16,471 nt of DNA from positions 1 to 16,471 of the forward strand of contig DVMC01000045.1 of the NCBI GenBank assembly GCA_018715165.1, written 5' to 3'. Each line of letters starts with the position of its first letter. The first letter of the stretch is position 1. This document shows positions 1 to 6,866 of this stretch, piece after piece. The notes beneath the pieces were generated by a model, which was given only the letters and a program-made list of their open reading frames with translations, made no database searches and was not told where the DNA came from. Source of the stretch: Limiplasma pullistercoris (lineage in GTDB: Bacteria; Bacillota; Clostridia; Christensenellales; Aristaeellaceae). The translations under genes were made by a program, and so were the position numbers.

Positions 1-97
1 TCTGGGCGATCAGCGCGGAGAACTTTTCGATCAGCTCCTTGCGGGCGTTCTCCTCCAGCGCAGTGTCGATGATGTAGGTCAGTTCGTACCTATTCAT
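1..97 (-). CDS. rpsF: 30S ribosomal protein S6, N-terminal part (runs off left edge)
   Basis: The minus strand encodes MNRYELTYIIDTALEE followed by NARKELIEKFSALIAQ, which matches the N-terminus of ribosomal protein S6 (usual form M-x-K/R-Y-E-L-x-Y-I-I then an amphipathic helix). S6 binds 16S rRNA with S18 in the platform of the small subunit. Only about 32 of the roughly 95 codons are inside the window. The ATG is at 95-97 and is preceded by a strong ribosome binding site, AGGAGGTG, at 104-111. In Firmicutes rpsF is usually followed by ssb and rpsR, which would lie to the left of the window. A promoter and a leader hairpin lie upstream. Identification is by recognition of the N-terminal motif; the C-terminus cannot be checked. 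Confidence 0.9.
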   Translation of the reverse strand, partial: MNRYELTYIIDTALEENARKELIEKFSALIAQ

Positions 98-123
98 TCC
101 ATTCACCTCCTCTTGGACATATG

Positions 124-146
124 GCGCTGCATCGGTTGTGCAGCGC
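124..146 (-). promoter_or_regulatory. Leader hairpin upstream of rpsF, candidate S6:S18 autoregulatory site
   Basis: A perfect 8-bp inverted repeat (124-131 and 139-146) gives, on the minus strand, GCGCTGCA-CAACCGA-TGCAGCGC. It lies between the predicted rpsF transcription start (about 155-160) and its ribosome binding site, so it would be in the 5' leader. The loop carries CCG. A widespread rpsF leader motif that binds the S6:S18 complex has a conserved CCG next to a helix (established knowledge). Whether this hairpin is a true member is an inference, because the published motif has additional pairing that I cannot confirm here. Confidence 0.45.
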
Positions 147-165
147 AAGGATGTGCCAATTAGGT

Positions 166-194
166 ATTTTATCAGAGAAACAGGAAAAATGCAA
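166..194 (-). promoter_or_regulatory. rpsF promoter (sigma-A type)
   Basis: On the minus strand a -35 box TTGCAT (189-194) and a -10 box TAAAAT (166-171) are separated by exactly 17 bp. The predicted start lies about 60 nt before the rpsF ATG, leaving room for the leader hairpin. The surrounding sequence is AT-rich compared with the GC-rich genes. Confidence 0.7.
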
Positions 195-258
195 GAGGTG
201 GAACCGGGATTTCCAAAGAAAATCGCTGCCGGCGGACGCAGAAACAGCAAGCGCAAAG

Positions 259-290
259 GTGCGGAGGCTCCTTTCTGAGGGCCTCCGCAC
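259..290 (-). terminator. Hairpin terminator after the DUF5107-TPR gene
   Basis: GTGCGGAGGC (259-268) and GCCTCCGCAC (281-290) form a perfect 10-bp GC-rich stem with a 12-nt loop, just after the stop codon at 300-302. The following sequence on the minus strand begins CTTTGCGCTTGC, so the U-tract is poor and termination may be inefficient or factor-assisted. It separates this gene from the rpsF promoter. Confidence 0.65.
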
Positions 291-299
291 CGGTCTGGA

Positions 300-3200
300 T
301 TACAGCAGCATCTGCTGGATATGGGCGCCCATGTGCGCGGGGTCAATGGCGAGCACCTCGCGGTAGGCCGCTTCCGCGCGCGCCCTGTCGCCCAGGCCGT
401 AGCTGCCCAGGGCGATCAGGTGGTTGCAGTGGGCGCGGTTGCGCGCGTTGAGGTCGTCGTCGAAGATGAGCAGGTCGGGCAGGGACACGGCGAAGTAGTC
501 GATGCGCATCTCGTCAAAGATGTGGGTTTCGCCGTAGTCCAGCAGCTTGTGGAAACGGGCCTTCGCCTCGTCCTCCCGGCCCAGCTTGCGCAGCGCAAGG
601 CCCTGATAGAGAATCAGATCCGCAGGCTGGTCGTTGTAGTACATGGCGCCCGCGGGCACGGTGTCGCCCAGCGTGGCCTTTTCCCAGCACGCCCGCGCCT
701 CATCCATGCGGCCCTGCGCCTCAAGCGCGCAGCCCAGGTCGTAGTACAGGTCGTTGTCCTTGGCGCCGATGAGCTTGCCTTCTCCGAGGTTGTGCGGGAA
801 AACCAGCGCCGCGCGCAGCTTGGCTTCCGCCGCGTCATGGCGCCCGGCGGCCAGATCGCGCCGCGCCAGCTGGTGCAGGGACAGCGCGTACTGCGTGCTC
901 ACGCGGCCCTCGCCGCCCTCCCAGGGATGGAAGCGGCGGCCCATGATCAGATCGTAGGCCTCCTGCGGACGGTCCAGCAGGTTGAGCAGGGTGGCATATT
1001 CGGTGGTCAGGTCGTCGCGGACAAAGACCACATCCTTGTGCGCGTACAGGTAGGCAAACCGACGGGCCGGGTCCCATCCCGCGCGCCGGTGCAGCTGATC
1101 CAGCTCCAGAAGCACGCGCGCGTCCAGGGGATTGAGCGCATAGGCGTGCTCCAGCGCCTCCAACGCCTTTTGGGGCTCGTGGTCCTTGTTGAAATACACC
1201 AGCGCCAGGTTGCGCCATGCCGTGGGATAGCCGGGGTCCAGCTCCACGCTGCGCTCCCACAGCTCACGAGCCTCGGCATAGCGGCGGCGGTCGTAGAACA
1301 GGTTGCCCAGCAGATAGGGCGCCGAGGCGTCGCCGGGGTTCTCCGCCATGGCGAAGTACAGCACCGCGATATCCTCCAGCGCGTTGGAGAAGCAGTAGGC
1401 GCGGCTGCGCGCGCCGGCCTCCTTGAGTGCCTTGGCAGCATCCCGACCGCAGCGGGCCGCACAGAAGGCGGCATAGTAGGCGGGCAGCGGACCGTCGCTT
1501 TGAAGCAGGCCCAGCACGCGGCAGGCGCCCTCGTAATCGCCCCATGCCATCAGGTCGCGCGCGACGCCCAGGAAGCTCTCCGGCTCGTTGCGCATCAGGT
1601 CAAGGGTGGTTTCGTCGCCGGCCAGGTCCGTCGCCAGCAGGCGGGAGGCATAGTCAAACGGGTCCAGCCGCAGGTTTTCCGCAAACCAGGCCGCCGCTTC
1701 CTCCTTGCGGCCCAGGCGCGTGAGCAGCATGCCCCGGAGCGCGCGGGCCTTGAGGTTGTGCGCGTTCTTGACCAGCGCCTTGTCCGCAAAGGACAGCGCC
1801 CCTGCCCATTCGCCCCGGCGCGCCGCGATGGCGGCCAGCTCGTAAAACGCGGCTTCCTGCTGGGCGCTGGTCCAGGTCGCCTTGTAGAAGGCGTCGAACG
1901 CTTCGTCATAGCGCTCCTGCCAGCGCAGGGCCATGCCCAGGTTGAGGTAGGGCTCGCTGTCGTAGGGATTGGGGTTGCGCCAGGTGAGGCGCTTGACGGC
2001 GGTGCGGAAGTGCGCCTCCGCCTCCTCAAACCGCCCGCGGCGCATCAGCAGCATGCCGTAGGCGTTGTTGAGGCGGCTGTCGTCCGGGTCGCGGCGCAGG
2101 CCCTCCAGATAGTACGGGTCCGGCGCATAGGTGGCATGGCGGTACTGTTCCAGATGCAGGCCCGTGAGCAGCAGCTCCTCCAGCGAGGCGATCTTCTCCG
2201 GGTCCGCCGCCTTCTGCGCCGGTTCGGGAATGCGCTCGATCTTCTCCGGCGCGGGCGTGTAGTCCAGCAGCAGCCTGCCTTCGTGCCAGAGGCTCAAGGT
2301 CAGCTCCTGCGGCCGGCGGCCCGCCACCTCTACCCGCGCCTCGAACACATCGGTGGGAGAGAGCCGTCCCCTGCGCTCCAGAAGCGTTTCGCCGCCCGCG
2401 GTCAGGCGCACGACGGCGTCCTCGCGCACGCTGGTGGCGTAGACGCATACGCGCGCGGCGCCGTTTTCCACCTCCAGCCCCAGGGCCGCGTCCAGGCTGG
2501 CGTTCTTGACCGCGCCCACCTTCTTGTAGGGCATGAAGGCCTGGGTGAAGGTTTTTTCCTCATAGGGCTTGAGCCAGGTGAAGTCCGGCTGGTTGTCGGT
2601 ATACATGCCGGTCATCAGCTCGATGTAGGGGCCGTTCTCGTCGGTCAGGTTGCGGTCCCAGGCCTGCCCGAAATCGCCGCAGCCCCAGGTCCACTGCTTC
2701 TTGCCGGGCGACACGTGATGGTCGGCGATGTGCAAAACGCCCGCCTCCACGCCGTAATCGTATCCGCCCACGAAATTGTAGTCCGAATGATAGGCCATGT
2801 AGGACGTGGGCACGGGGATGTTCCTGTAGCGGGAGATGTCCACGCCCGCGCCGTAGTCGTATTTGTAATAGGTGCTGGTAGCGATGGGGAAGCGTGACAC
2901 CGCGCGCTTGCCGTGGTCCATGACGGCGTGCACGTCCGGCGGGAAGATGGATTGCGTGTGGTCGTTGACCGCCACGGCGGGGTTGGCCCACCACAGGAAC
3001 GTCTGGGGCAGGGAGGTGGGGTTGTAGAGCTGGCCCTTGATCTCCAGGTAGGCGCGGCCGGGATGGAGCGTGAAGCTGGCCATGCCCTTGGTGCCGTACA
3101 TGCGGTCCACCTCGCTCACGCGCACGGTCTTGCTGCCGTCGGGGTTTTCCACGATGGTGTGGTCCACCGGCATGAACGTGGAGGGACGATGGTGCTGCGG

Positions 3201-3350
3201 CCAGTTGAACTCGATGCCGCCGCTGATCCACGGCCCCACCAGGCCCACCAGCGCGGGCTTGATGACCTCGTTGTAGTAGACGAAGTCGTAGCCGTTGGTC
3301 TTGTCATAGGCGCGCTGTACGCGCCCGCCCAGCTCCGGCAGGATCATCAC
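300..3350 (-). CDS. DUF5107 domain protein with C-terminal TPR repeats; 5' end apparently truncated
   Basis: A large protein of 1016 residues if started at the GTG at 3350 (an ATG follows at 3347). Residues 1 to about 290 match the DUF5107 domain as I know it, a conserved all-beta domain of unknown function recognisable by runs such as GPWISGGIEFNWPQHHRP, FLWWANPAVAVND and KKQWTWGCGDFGQAWDRN. From about residue 390 to the end the sequence is a long array of tetratricopeptide repeats (for example AYGMLLMRRGRFEEAEAHF and AWRNLALVYFNKDHEPQKAL), a protein-interaction scaffold. No signal peptide is seen. Such proteins often sit near carbohydrate genes in Clostridia (from memory), and here the gene is divergent from an aldose 1-epimerase. 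Oddity: the same frame is open upstream to the stop at 3462-3464 and encodes family-like sequence (YPLPVIDKICDEKIDQTY then RAVWLENDYLRV) with no ATG/GTG/TTG start. No clear ribosome binding site precedes 3350. The true N-terminus is probably missing. Confidence 0.8.
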   Translation of the reverse strand: MMILPELGGRVQRAYDKTNGYDFVYYNEVIKPALVGLVGPWISGGIEFNWPQHHRPSTFMPVDHTIVENPDGSKTVRVSEVDRMYGTKGMASFTLHPGRAYLEIKGQLYNPTSLPQTFLWWANPAVAVNDHTQSIFPPDVHAVMDHGKRAVSRFPIATSTYYKYDYGAGVDISRYRNIPVPTSYMAYHSDYNFVGGYDYGVEAGVLHIADHHVSPGKKQWTWGCGDFGQAWDRNLTDENGPYIELMTGMYTDNQPDFTWLKPYEEKTFTQAFMPYKKVGAVKNASLDAALGLEVENGAARVCVYATSVREDAVVRLTAGGETLLERRGRLSPTDVFEARVEVAGRRPQELTLSLWHEGRLLLDYTPAPEKIERIPEPAQKAADPEKIASLEELLLTGLHLEQYRHATYAPDPYYLEGLRRDPDDSRLNNAYGMLLMRRGRFEEAEAHFRTAVKRLTWRNPNPYDSEPYLNLGMALRWQERYDEAFDAFYKATWTSAQQEAAFYELAAIAARRGEWAGALSFADKALVKNAHNLKARALRGMLLTRLGRKEEAAAWFAENLRLDPFDYASRLLATDLAGDETTLDLMRNEPESFLGVARDLMAWGDYEGACRVLGLLQSDGPLPAYYAAFCAARCGRDAAKALKEAGARSRAYCFSNALEDIAVLYFAMAENPGDASAPYLLGNLFYDRRRYAEARELWERSVELDPGYPTAWRNLALVYFNKDHEPQKALEALEHAYALNPLDARVLLELDQLHRRAGWDPARRFAYLYAHKDVVFVRDDLTTEYATLLNLLDRPQEAYDLIMGRRFHPWEGGEGRVSTQYALSLHQLARRDLAAGRHDAAEAKLRAALVFPHNLGEGKLIGAKDNDLYYDLGCALEAQGRMDEARACWEKATLGDTVPAGAMYYNDQPADLILYQGLALRKLGREDEAKARFHKLLDYGETHIFDEMRIDYFAVSLPDLLIFDDDLNARNRAHCNHLIALGSYGLGDRARAEAAYREVLAIDPAHMGAHIQQMLL

Positions 3351-3443
3351 GCGCAGATAGTCGTTTTCCAGCCATACCGCGCGGTAGGTCTGATCGATCT
3401 TTTCATCGCAAATCTTATCAATGACGGGAAGGGGGTAGGCCCG

Positions 3444-3471
3444 TTGCGCCCATATATCAATTCAGTATACT
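3444..3471 (+). promoter_or_regulatory. Candidate promoter of the aldose 1-epimerase gene
   Basis: TTGCGC (3444-3449) and TATACT (3466-3471) are spaced 16 bp apart, with the epimerase ATG about 47 nt downstream of the -10 box. The -10 box lies inside the 12-bp palindrome at 3462-3473, so binding there could block the promoter. The -35 box is only a partial match. Confidence 0.4.
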
Positions 3472-3473
3472 GA
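3462..3473. promoter_or_regulatory. 12-bp perfect palindrome, operator-like
   Basis: TCAGTATACTGA is a perfect palindrome in the short spacer between the divergent DUF5107-TPR and aldose 1-epimerase genes, covering the likely -10 box of the latter. Position and symmetry suggest a repressor or activator site. No regulator can be assigned from the sequence, and a 12-bp palindrome can occur by chance. Confidence 0.3.
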
Positions 3474-3518
3474 TGAAAACTGGAAAGTCTGCGCGCGGGC
3501 GGGAAGGAATGAGAGAAA

Positions 3519-4490
3519 ATGCATAGAAAACCGGATGTGATCCTGCGCAATCTCCATGGCACGGAGGCGTTTCTCGCCTGTGAGGGCGCTTCGCTCATGG
3601 GGCTGACCCTTCTTGGGGACGGCGGCCAATTCGTAAATGTTGCGCTGACGCCCCAGGGCCCCTGCGACCCCAGCTGCGCGGGGGCGACGCTGGCCCCCTA
3701 CGCGGGCCGGCTGCGCGGCGGCCTGCTCCGCATCGGGGCACGTACCCTGCGGCTCGCCGTCAACGAGGGCCCCAACCAGCTTCACGGCGGCCCCAACAGC
3801 CTGGTGCACCGGCCGTGGCGCACGCAGGGCGTGACGCGGGGAGACGGCTGGAGCGAGGCCGCCTTTGAGGCGGAGCTGGACGACGGCGTGGACGGCTATC
3901 CGGGCCGCCGCCTGTTTCGCACGGTATACCGCCTGTGGGACGACGACCGGCTGGATATCACGTTGGAGGCCCGCAGCGACCGGCTCACGGTGGTCAACCT
4001 GTCCCATCATGCCTACTGGAACCTGAGCGGCGACTTTTCACGCCCTGCCGACGATCAGCTCATCCGCGTCAACGCCTGCGCCGTTTATCTCAACGGCGAG
4101 GGGCACCTGCCCGTGGGCGTGGCGGCGTGCGGTCAGCCGCCCTTTGATGTGGCGCAACTCCGTCCGGTCATGCGCGCGGAGGAGGCGGGGGACCCCCAGC
4201 TGGCCCTGGCCAACGGGTACAACCACGCCTTTCGCCTGCGCGCGGGAGAGGACCCCGCGGCGGAGCTGCTGGACCCCGTTTCCGGGCGCAGGCTGCGCCT
4301 GTACACGGACCAGCCCTGCCTGGTGGTCTATGCCGGCGGCTACCTGACCCCGGCGCGGTGCGCCGTCGCGCTGGAGCCGCAGGAGCACCCCCGCCTCGCG
4401 CCCGACGCCCCCGGCCCCGTGCTGGAGCCGGGAAGCGTCTACCGCCGTCATATCCGCTATGCCTTTGACCGCCTGACGCCGCCTACATGA
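3519..4490 (+). CDS. Aldose 1-epimerase (galactose mutarotase family)
   Basis: A 323-residue cytoplasmic protein of normal family length. It interconverts alpha and beta anomers of free aldoses. Family landmarks are present: PYAGRLRGG (arginine about 64), NEGPNQLHGG with the catalytic-acid-type histidine 89, SHHAYWNLSG with histidine 164, and VALEPQEHP with glutamate 286 as the likely catalytic base. The substrate-binding Asp normally found in a G-Y/F-D-H motif appears as NGYNHAF (Asn 235), a possible change in sugar preference. The start ATG at 3519 has GGAAGGAA about 9 nt upstream. Tail-to-tail with the RraA gene, whose stop it overlaps by 8 bp. In context it probably supplies the right anomer to the sugar dehydrogenase of the neighbouring oxidative pathway; this is inference. 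Confidence 0.88.
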   Translation: MHRKPDVILRNLHGTEAFLACEGASLMGLTLLGDGGQFVNVALTPQGPCDPSCAGATLAPYAGRLRGGLLRIGARTLRLAVNEGPNQLHGGPNSLVHRPWRTQGVTRGDGWSEAAFEAELDDGVDGYPGRRLFRTVYRLWDDDRLDITLEARSDRLTVVNLSHHAYWNLSGDFSRPADDQLIRVNACAVYLNGEGHLPVGVAACGQPPFDVAQLRPVMRAEEAGDPQLALANGYNHAFRLRAGEDPAAELLDPVSGRRLRLYTDQPCLVVYAGGYLTPARCAVALEPQEHPRLAPDAPGPVLEPGSVYRRHIRYAFDRLTPPT

Positions 4491-5172
4491 CGCCGTGGAT
4501 GCGGAAGGCCTCGCTCGCGCTCATGCCGGCGCGGATGGCCTCGCCCACGGTCTTTTCGCCGGTCGCCTTTTCGTAGGCGCGCTCAAGCACCTCGGCCTCG
4601 ATGCCCTGGGGAATCACCAGCACGCCGTCCAGATCGCCAAAGACGATGTCCCCCGGCAGCACGCGCACGCCCTCGATCTCGATGGGCACGCGGTAGTCGA
4701 TCACCTTGCCCCGCGGGGCCTGGTCCTGCGCGTAGCGGCCATAGGAGAAGCAGGGGAAGTTCAATTCCAGGATGCCGCGCGTGTCGCGGTGGAAGCCGTT
4801 GACCACCGCGCCCGCCGCGCCCAGCTTCTGCATGCGGGTGCACATCAGCTCGCCCACCAGCGCGTAGCGCGGCGAGGACCCCGAACACAGATAGACCTCG
4901 TTTTCCTTCAGATCGTCCAGCGCCTCCAGCATCAGGCCGAAGGAGCGGCGCATCTGCTCGCTGCGCCCCGACGCGTCGCCCTGCACGGTATCGGCCTCCA
5001 GCACCGTCATGGCGCGCCCCGCCACGATCATATCGTCGCGCATGGGCATGATGCGGCTGGGCAGAAACTGATGCACATAGCCCATCTGATCCAGAATGTC
5101 GCCCACGACGGCGGTATAGAGCTGCCGGCGCATGAGGGAAAACATCTCCGCGTCGCTGTTCCAAAGTGCCAC
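4483..5172 (-). CDS. RraA-family protein, probable class II pyruvate-type aldolase
   Basis: The sequence matches the RraA / 4-hydroxy-4-methyl-2-oxoglutarate aldolase fold: TAVVGDILDQMGY near the start, VAGRAMTVLEAD, GELMCTRMQKLGAAGAVVNG, then FHRDTRGI, where Arg-Asp (about 129-130) are the substrate- and metal-binding pair of the aldolases, and PGDIVFGDLDGVLVIP near the C-terminus. True RraA RNase E regulators lack a role in Firmicutes, so an enzyme (aldolase or oxaloacetate decarboxylase) is more likely. Third gene of the operon after the lactonase and dehydratase, so it may cleave the 2-keto-3-deoxy acid to pyruvate plus an aldehyde (inference). Start choice: AAAGGAGG at 5180-5187 sits 7 nt before GTG 5172. 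The in-frame ATG at 5193 overlaps the dehydratase stop (ATGA) but has the ribosome site downstream of it, and ATG 5178 is too close to it. About 229 residues. Confidence 0.85.
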   Translation of the reverse strand: MALWNSDAEMFSLMRRQLYTAVVGDILDQMGYVHQFLPSRIMPMRDDMIVAGRAMTVLEADTVQGDASGRSEQMRRSFGLMLEALDDLKENEVYLCSGSSPRYALVGELMCTRMQKLGAAGAVVNGFHRDTRGILELNFPCFSYGRYAQDQAPRGKVIDYRVPIEIEGVRVLPGDIVFGDLDGVLVIPQGIEAEVLERAYEKATGEKTVGEAIRAGMSASEAFRIHGVM

Positions 5173-5189
5173 AACCATTCCTCCTTTGT

Positions 5190-6854
5190 TCATTGCACCA
5201 CGGCGCCCTGCGCCGCGGACAGGCTGTTTTTGCGGTAGGTGGACAGGTAGCCGTCGGGAATGTCCTTTTCGGGCCGCTGCCAGGCCTCGCGGCGGCGGTC
5301 GAGCACCTCCGGGGGCACCAGCAGCTCAAGCTCGCGCGCGGGAATGTCGATGCGGACCGGATCGCCGTCCTCCACCAGCGCCAGAGGTCCGCCCTCGTAG
5401 GCTTCGGGCGAGATATGCCCCACGAACAGCCCCCGGTTGGAGCCGGAGAAGCGCCCGTCCGTCAGGATGCAGCAGTCCCCGGAAAGCCCCATGCCCTCGA
5501 GGTTTTTCATGGGACGGTACATCTCCGGCATGCCGGGACCGCCCTTGGGCCCCTCATAGCGCAGCACGATGGCCGTGCCATGGGCGACCCTGCCCGCGAG
5601 GATCGCCTGGCATGCCTCCTGTTCACTGTGGAATACCTGCGCCTTGCCGGTAAAGCGTTGCAGGGATTCCGGGACCGCCGCCGGCTTGACCACGCAGCCC
5701 AGGGGCGCCAGATTGCCCGAGAGCACGGCGACCCCGCCCGTGGGCGCAAAGGGCTGGTCATAGGGCCGGATGACCTCGCGTCGCGGGCTGTCGGAGAAGG
5801 TTTCGAGCGCCTCCGCCAGCGTGCCGCCCAGCGCCGTCAGGCAGTCGGTGTGCAGCAGGGGACGCAGTTCGCGCATCAGCGCGGGGACGCCCCCGGCCTC
5901 GTCAAAGTCCGCCATGTCGTAGGGCGAGGCGGGGTAGACGGAGGCCAGCTGCGGCGTGACGCGGCTGGCCGCATCAAAGGCGGAAAGGGGCAGATCGCCC
6001 AGACCGGCCTCGCGGTGAATGGCCTGAAGGTGCAAGATGCCGTTGGTGGAGCCGCCCATCGCCATGAGCACAGCCATGGCGTTTTCCAGCGAGCGGCGGG
6101 TCATCAGCCGGCGGGCGGTGATTCCGCGCTCCCAGAGGCGCATCACTGCGCGGCCGGTCTGCCGCGCCGCGCGCAGCCTGCGCGCCATGACCGCCGGAAT
6201 GGTGGCCGTGCCCGGAAGCGCCATGCCCATCGCCTCCGCCAGACAGCACATCGTGTTGGCCGTGCCCAGCATCGCGCAGGAGCCCGCGCACGGCTCGGCC
6301 AGGTCCTCAATGTCCCTGAATTCCCTCTCGTCGATCTCTCCGCGCCGTTTCCAGCCCACGGCCTCGGTCACGATGTTGCCGTCCCAGTGCTTGCCGCAGT
6401 AGGCGGTGGGCAGCATGGGGCCGGCGTTGAGAAAGAGGGCGGGCACGTCCAGTCGGGCCGCCGCCATCAGCAGGCCGGGAACGATTTTGTCGCACGAGCC
6501 CAGCAGCACCAGCGCGTCAAAGCGGTGCGCGCGCACCATGCACTCCACGGAGGAAGCGATCAGGTCACGGCTGGGCAAAATGTAGCGCATGCCCTCGTGC
6601 CCCTCGGCGATGCCGTCGCACGGGGCGATGGTGCCAAAGCTCATCGCCGTGCCTCCGGCCGATTCGATGCCCAGCTGCACCTGGCGGGAGAGCTCGTCCA
6701 GGGTGAAATGTCCGGGCGTGGCGGTGGTGAAGGTGTTGACCACCGCCACCAGCGGACGGGCGAGCGCTTCGTCGTCATAGCCCATGGATTTATACAGCGC
6801 GCGCTTGAGCGCGCCTTCCTCCCCGCGCAGCAGGGGATTGGCCTGTTCCTGCAT
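5190..6854 (-). CDS. IlvD/Edd-family Fe-S dehydratase, probable sugar-acid dehydratase
   Basis: A 554-residue protein of the dihydroxyacid/phosphogluconate dehydratase family, which removes water from 2,3-dihydroxy acids using an Fe-S cluster and Mg2+. Visible blocks: PCDGIAEGHEGMRY (Cys 79), GSCDKIVPG (Cys 121), CAGSCAMLGTANTM (Cys 193, with Cys 189 nearby), AMGGSTNGILHL, and the C-terminal TDGRFSGSNRG, where the serine corresponds to the catalytic base. The usual first cluster cysteine of the T-P-C-N motif is replaced by TPGHF, so Cys 79 is the likely third ligand. IlvD for branched amino acids cannot be excluded by sequence alone, but being between a lactonase and an aldolase points to an aldonic acid substrate (inference). 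Start ATG 6852-6854 has AAGGAAG overlapping the stop of the lactonase gene (12-bp gap), indicating coupled translation. Confidence 0.88.
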   Translation of the reverse strand: MQEQANPLLRGEEGALKRALYKSMGYDDEALARPLVAVVNTFTTATPGHFTLDELSRQVQLGIESAGGTAMSFGTIAPCDGIAEGHEGMRYILPSRDLIASSVECMVRAHRFDALVLLGSCDKIVPGLLMAAARLDVPALFLNAGPMLPTAYCGKHWDGNIVTEAVGWKRRGEIDEREFRDIEDLAEPCAGSCAMLGTANTMCCLAEAMGMALPGTATIPAVMARRLRAARQTGRAVMRLWERGITARRLMTRRSLENAMAVLMAMGGSTNGILHLQAIHREAGLGDLPLSAFDAASRVTPQLASVYPASPYDMADFDEAGGVPALMRELRPLLHTDCLTALGGTLAEALETFSDSPRREVIRPYDQPFAPTGGVAVLSGNLAPLGCVVKPAAVPESLQRFTGKAQVFHSEQEACQAILAGRVAHGTAIVLRYEGPKGGPGMPEMYRPMKNLEGMGLSGDCCILTDGRFSGSNRGLFVGHISPEAYEGGPLALVEDGDPVRIDIPARELELLVPPEVLDRRREAWQRPEKDIPDGYLSTYRKNSLSAAQGAVVQ

Positions 6855-6866
6855 GCAGTTTCTTCC

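Noticed and set aside
321..2897. 858-residue open frame on the plus strand, opposite the DUF5107-TPR gene
   Set aside because: GC-rich codon use removes stops from the antisense frame. The translation is rich in Val, Gln, Ala and His with no domain, while the minus strand encodes recognisable repeats.
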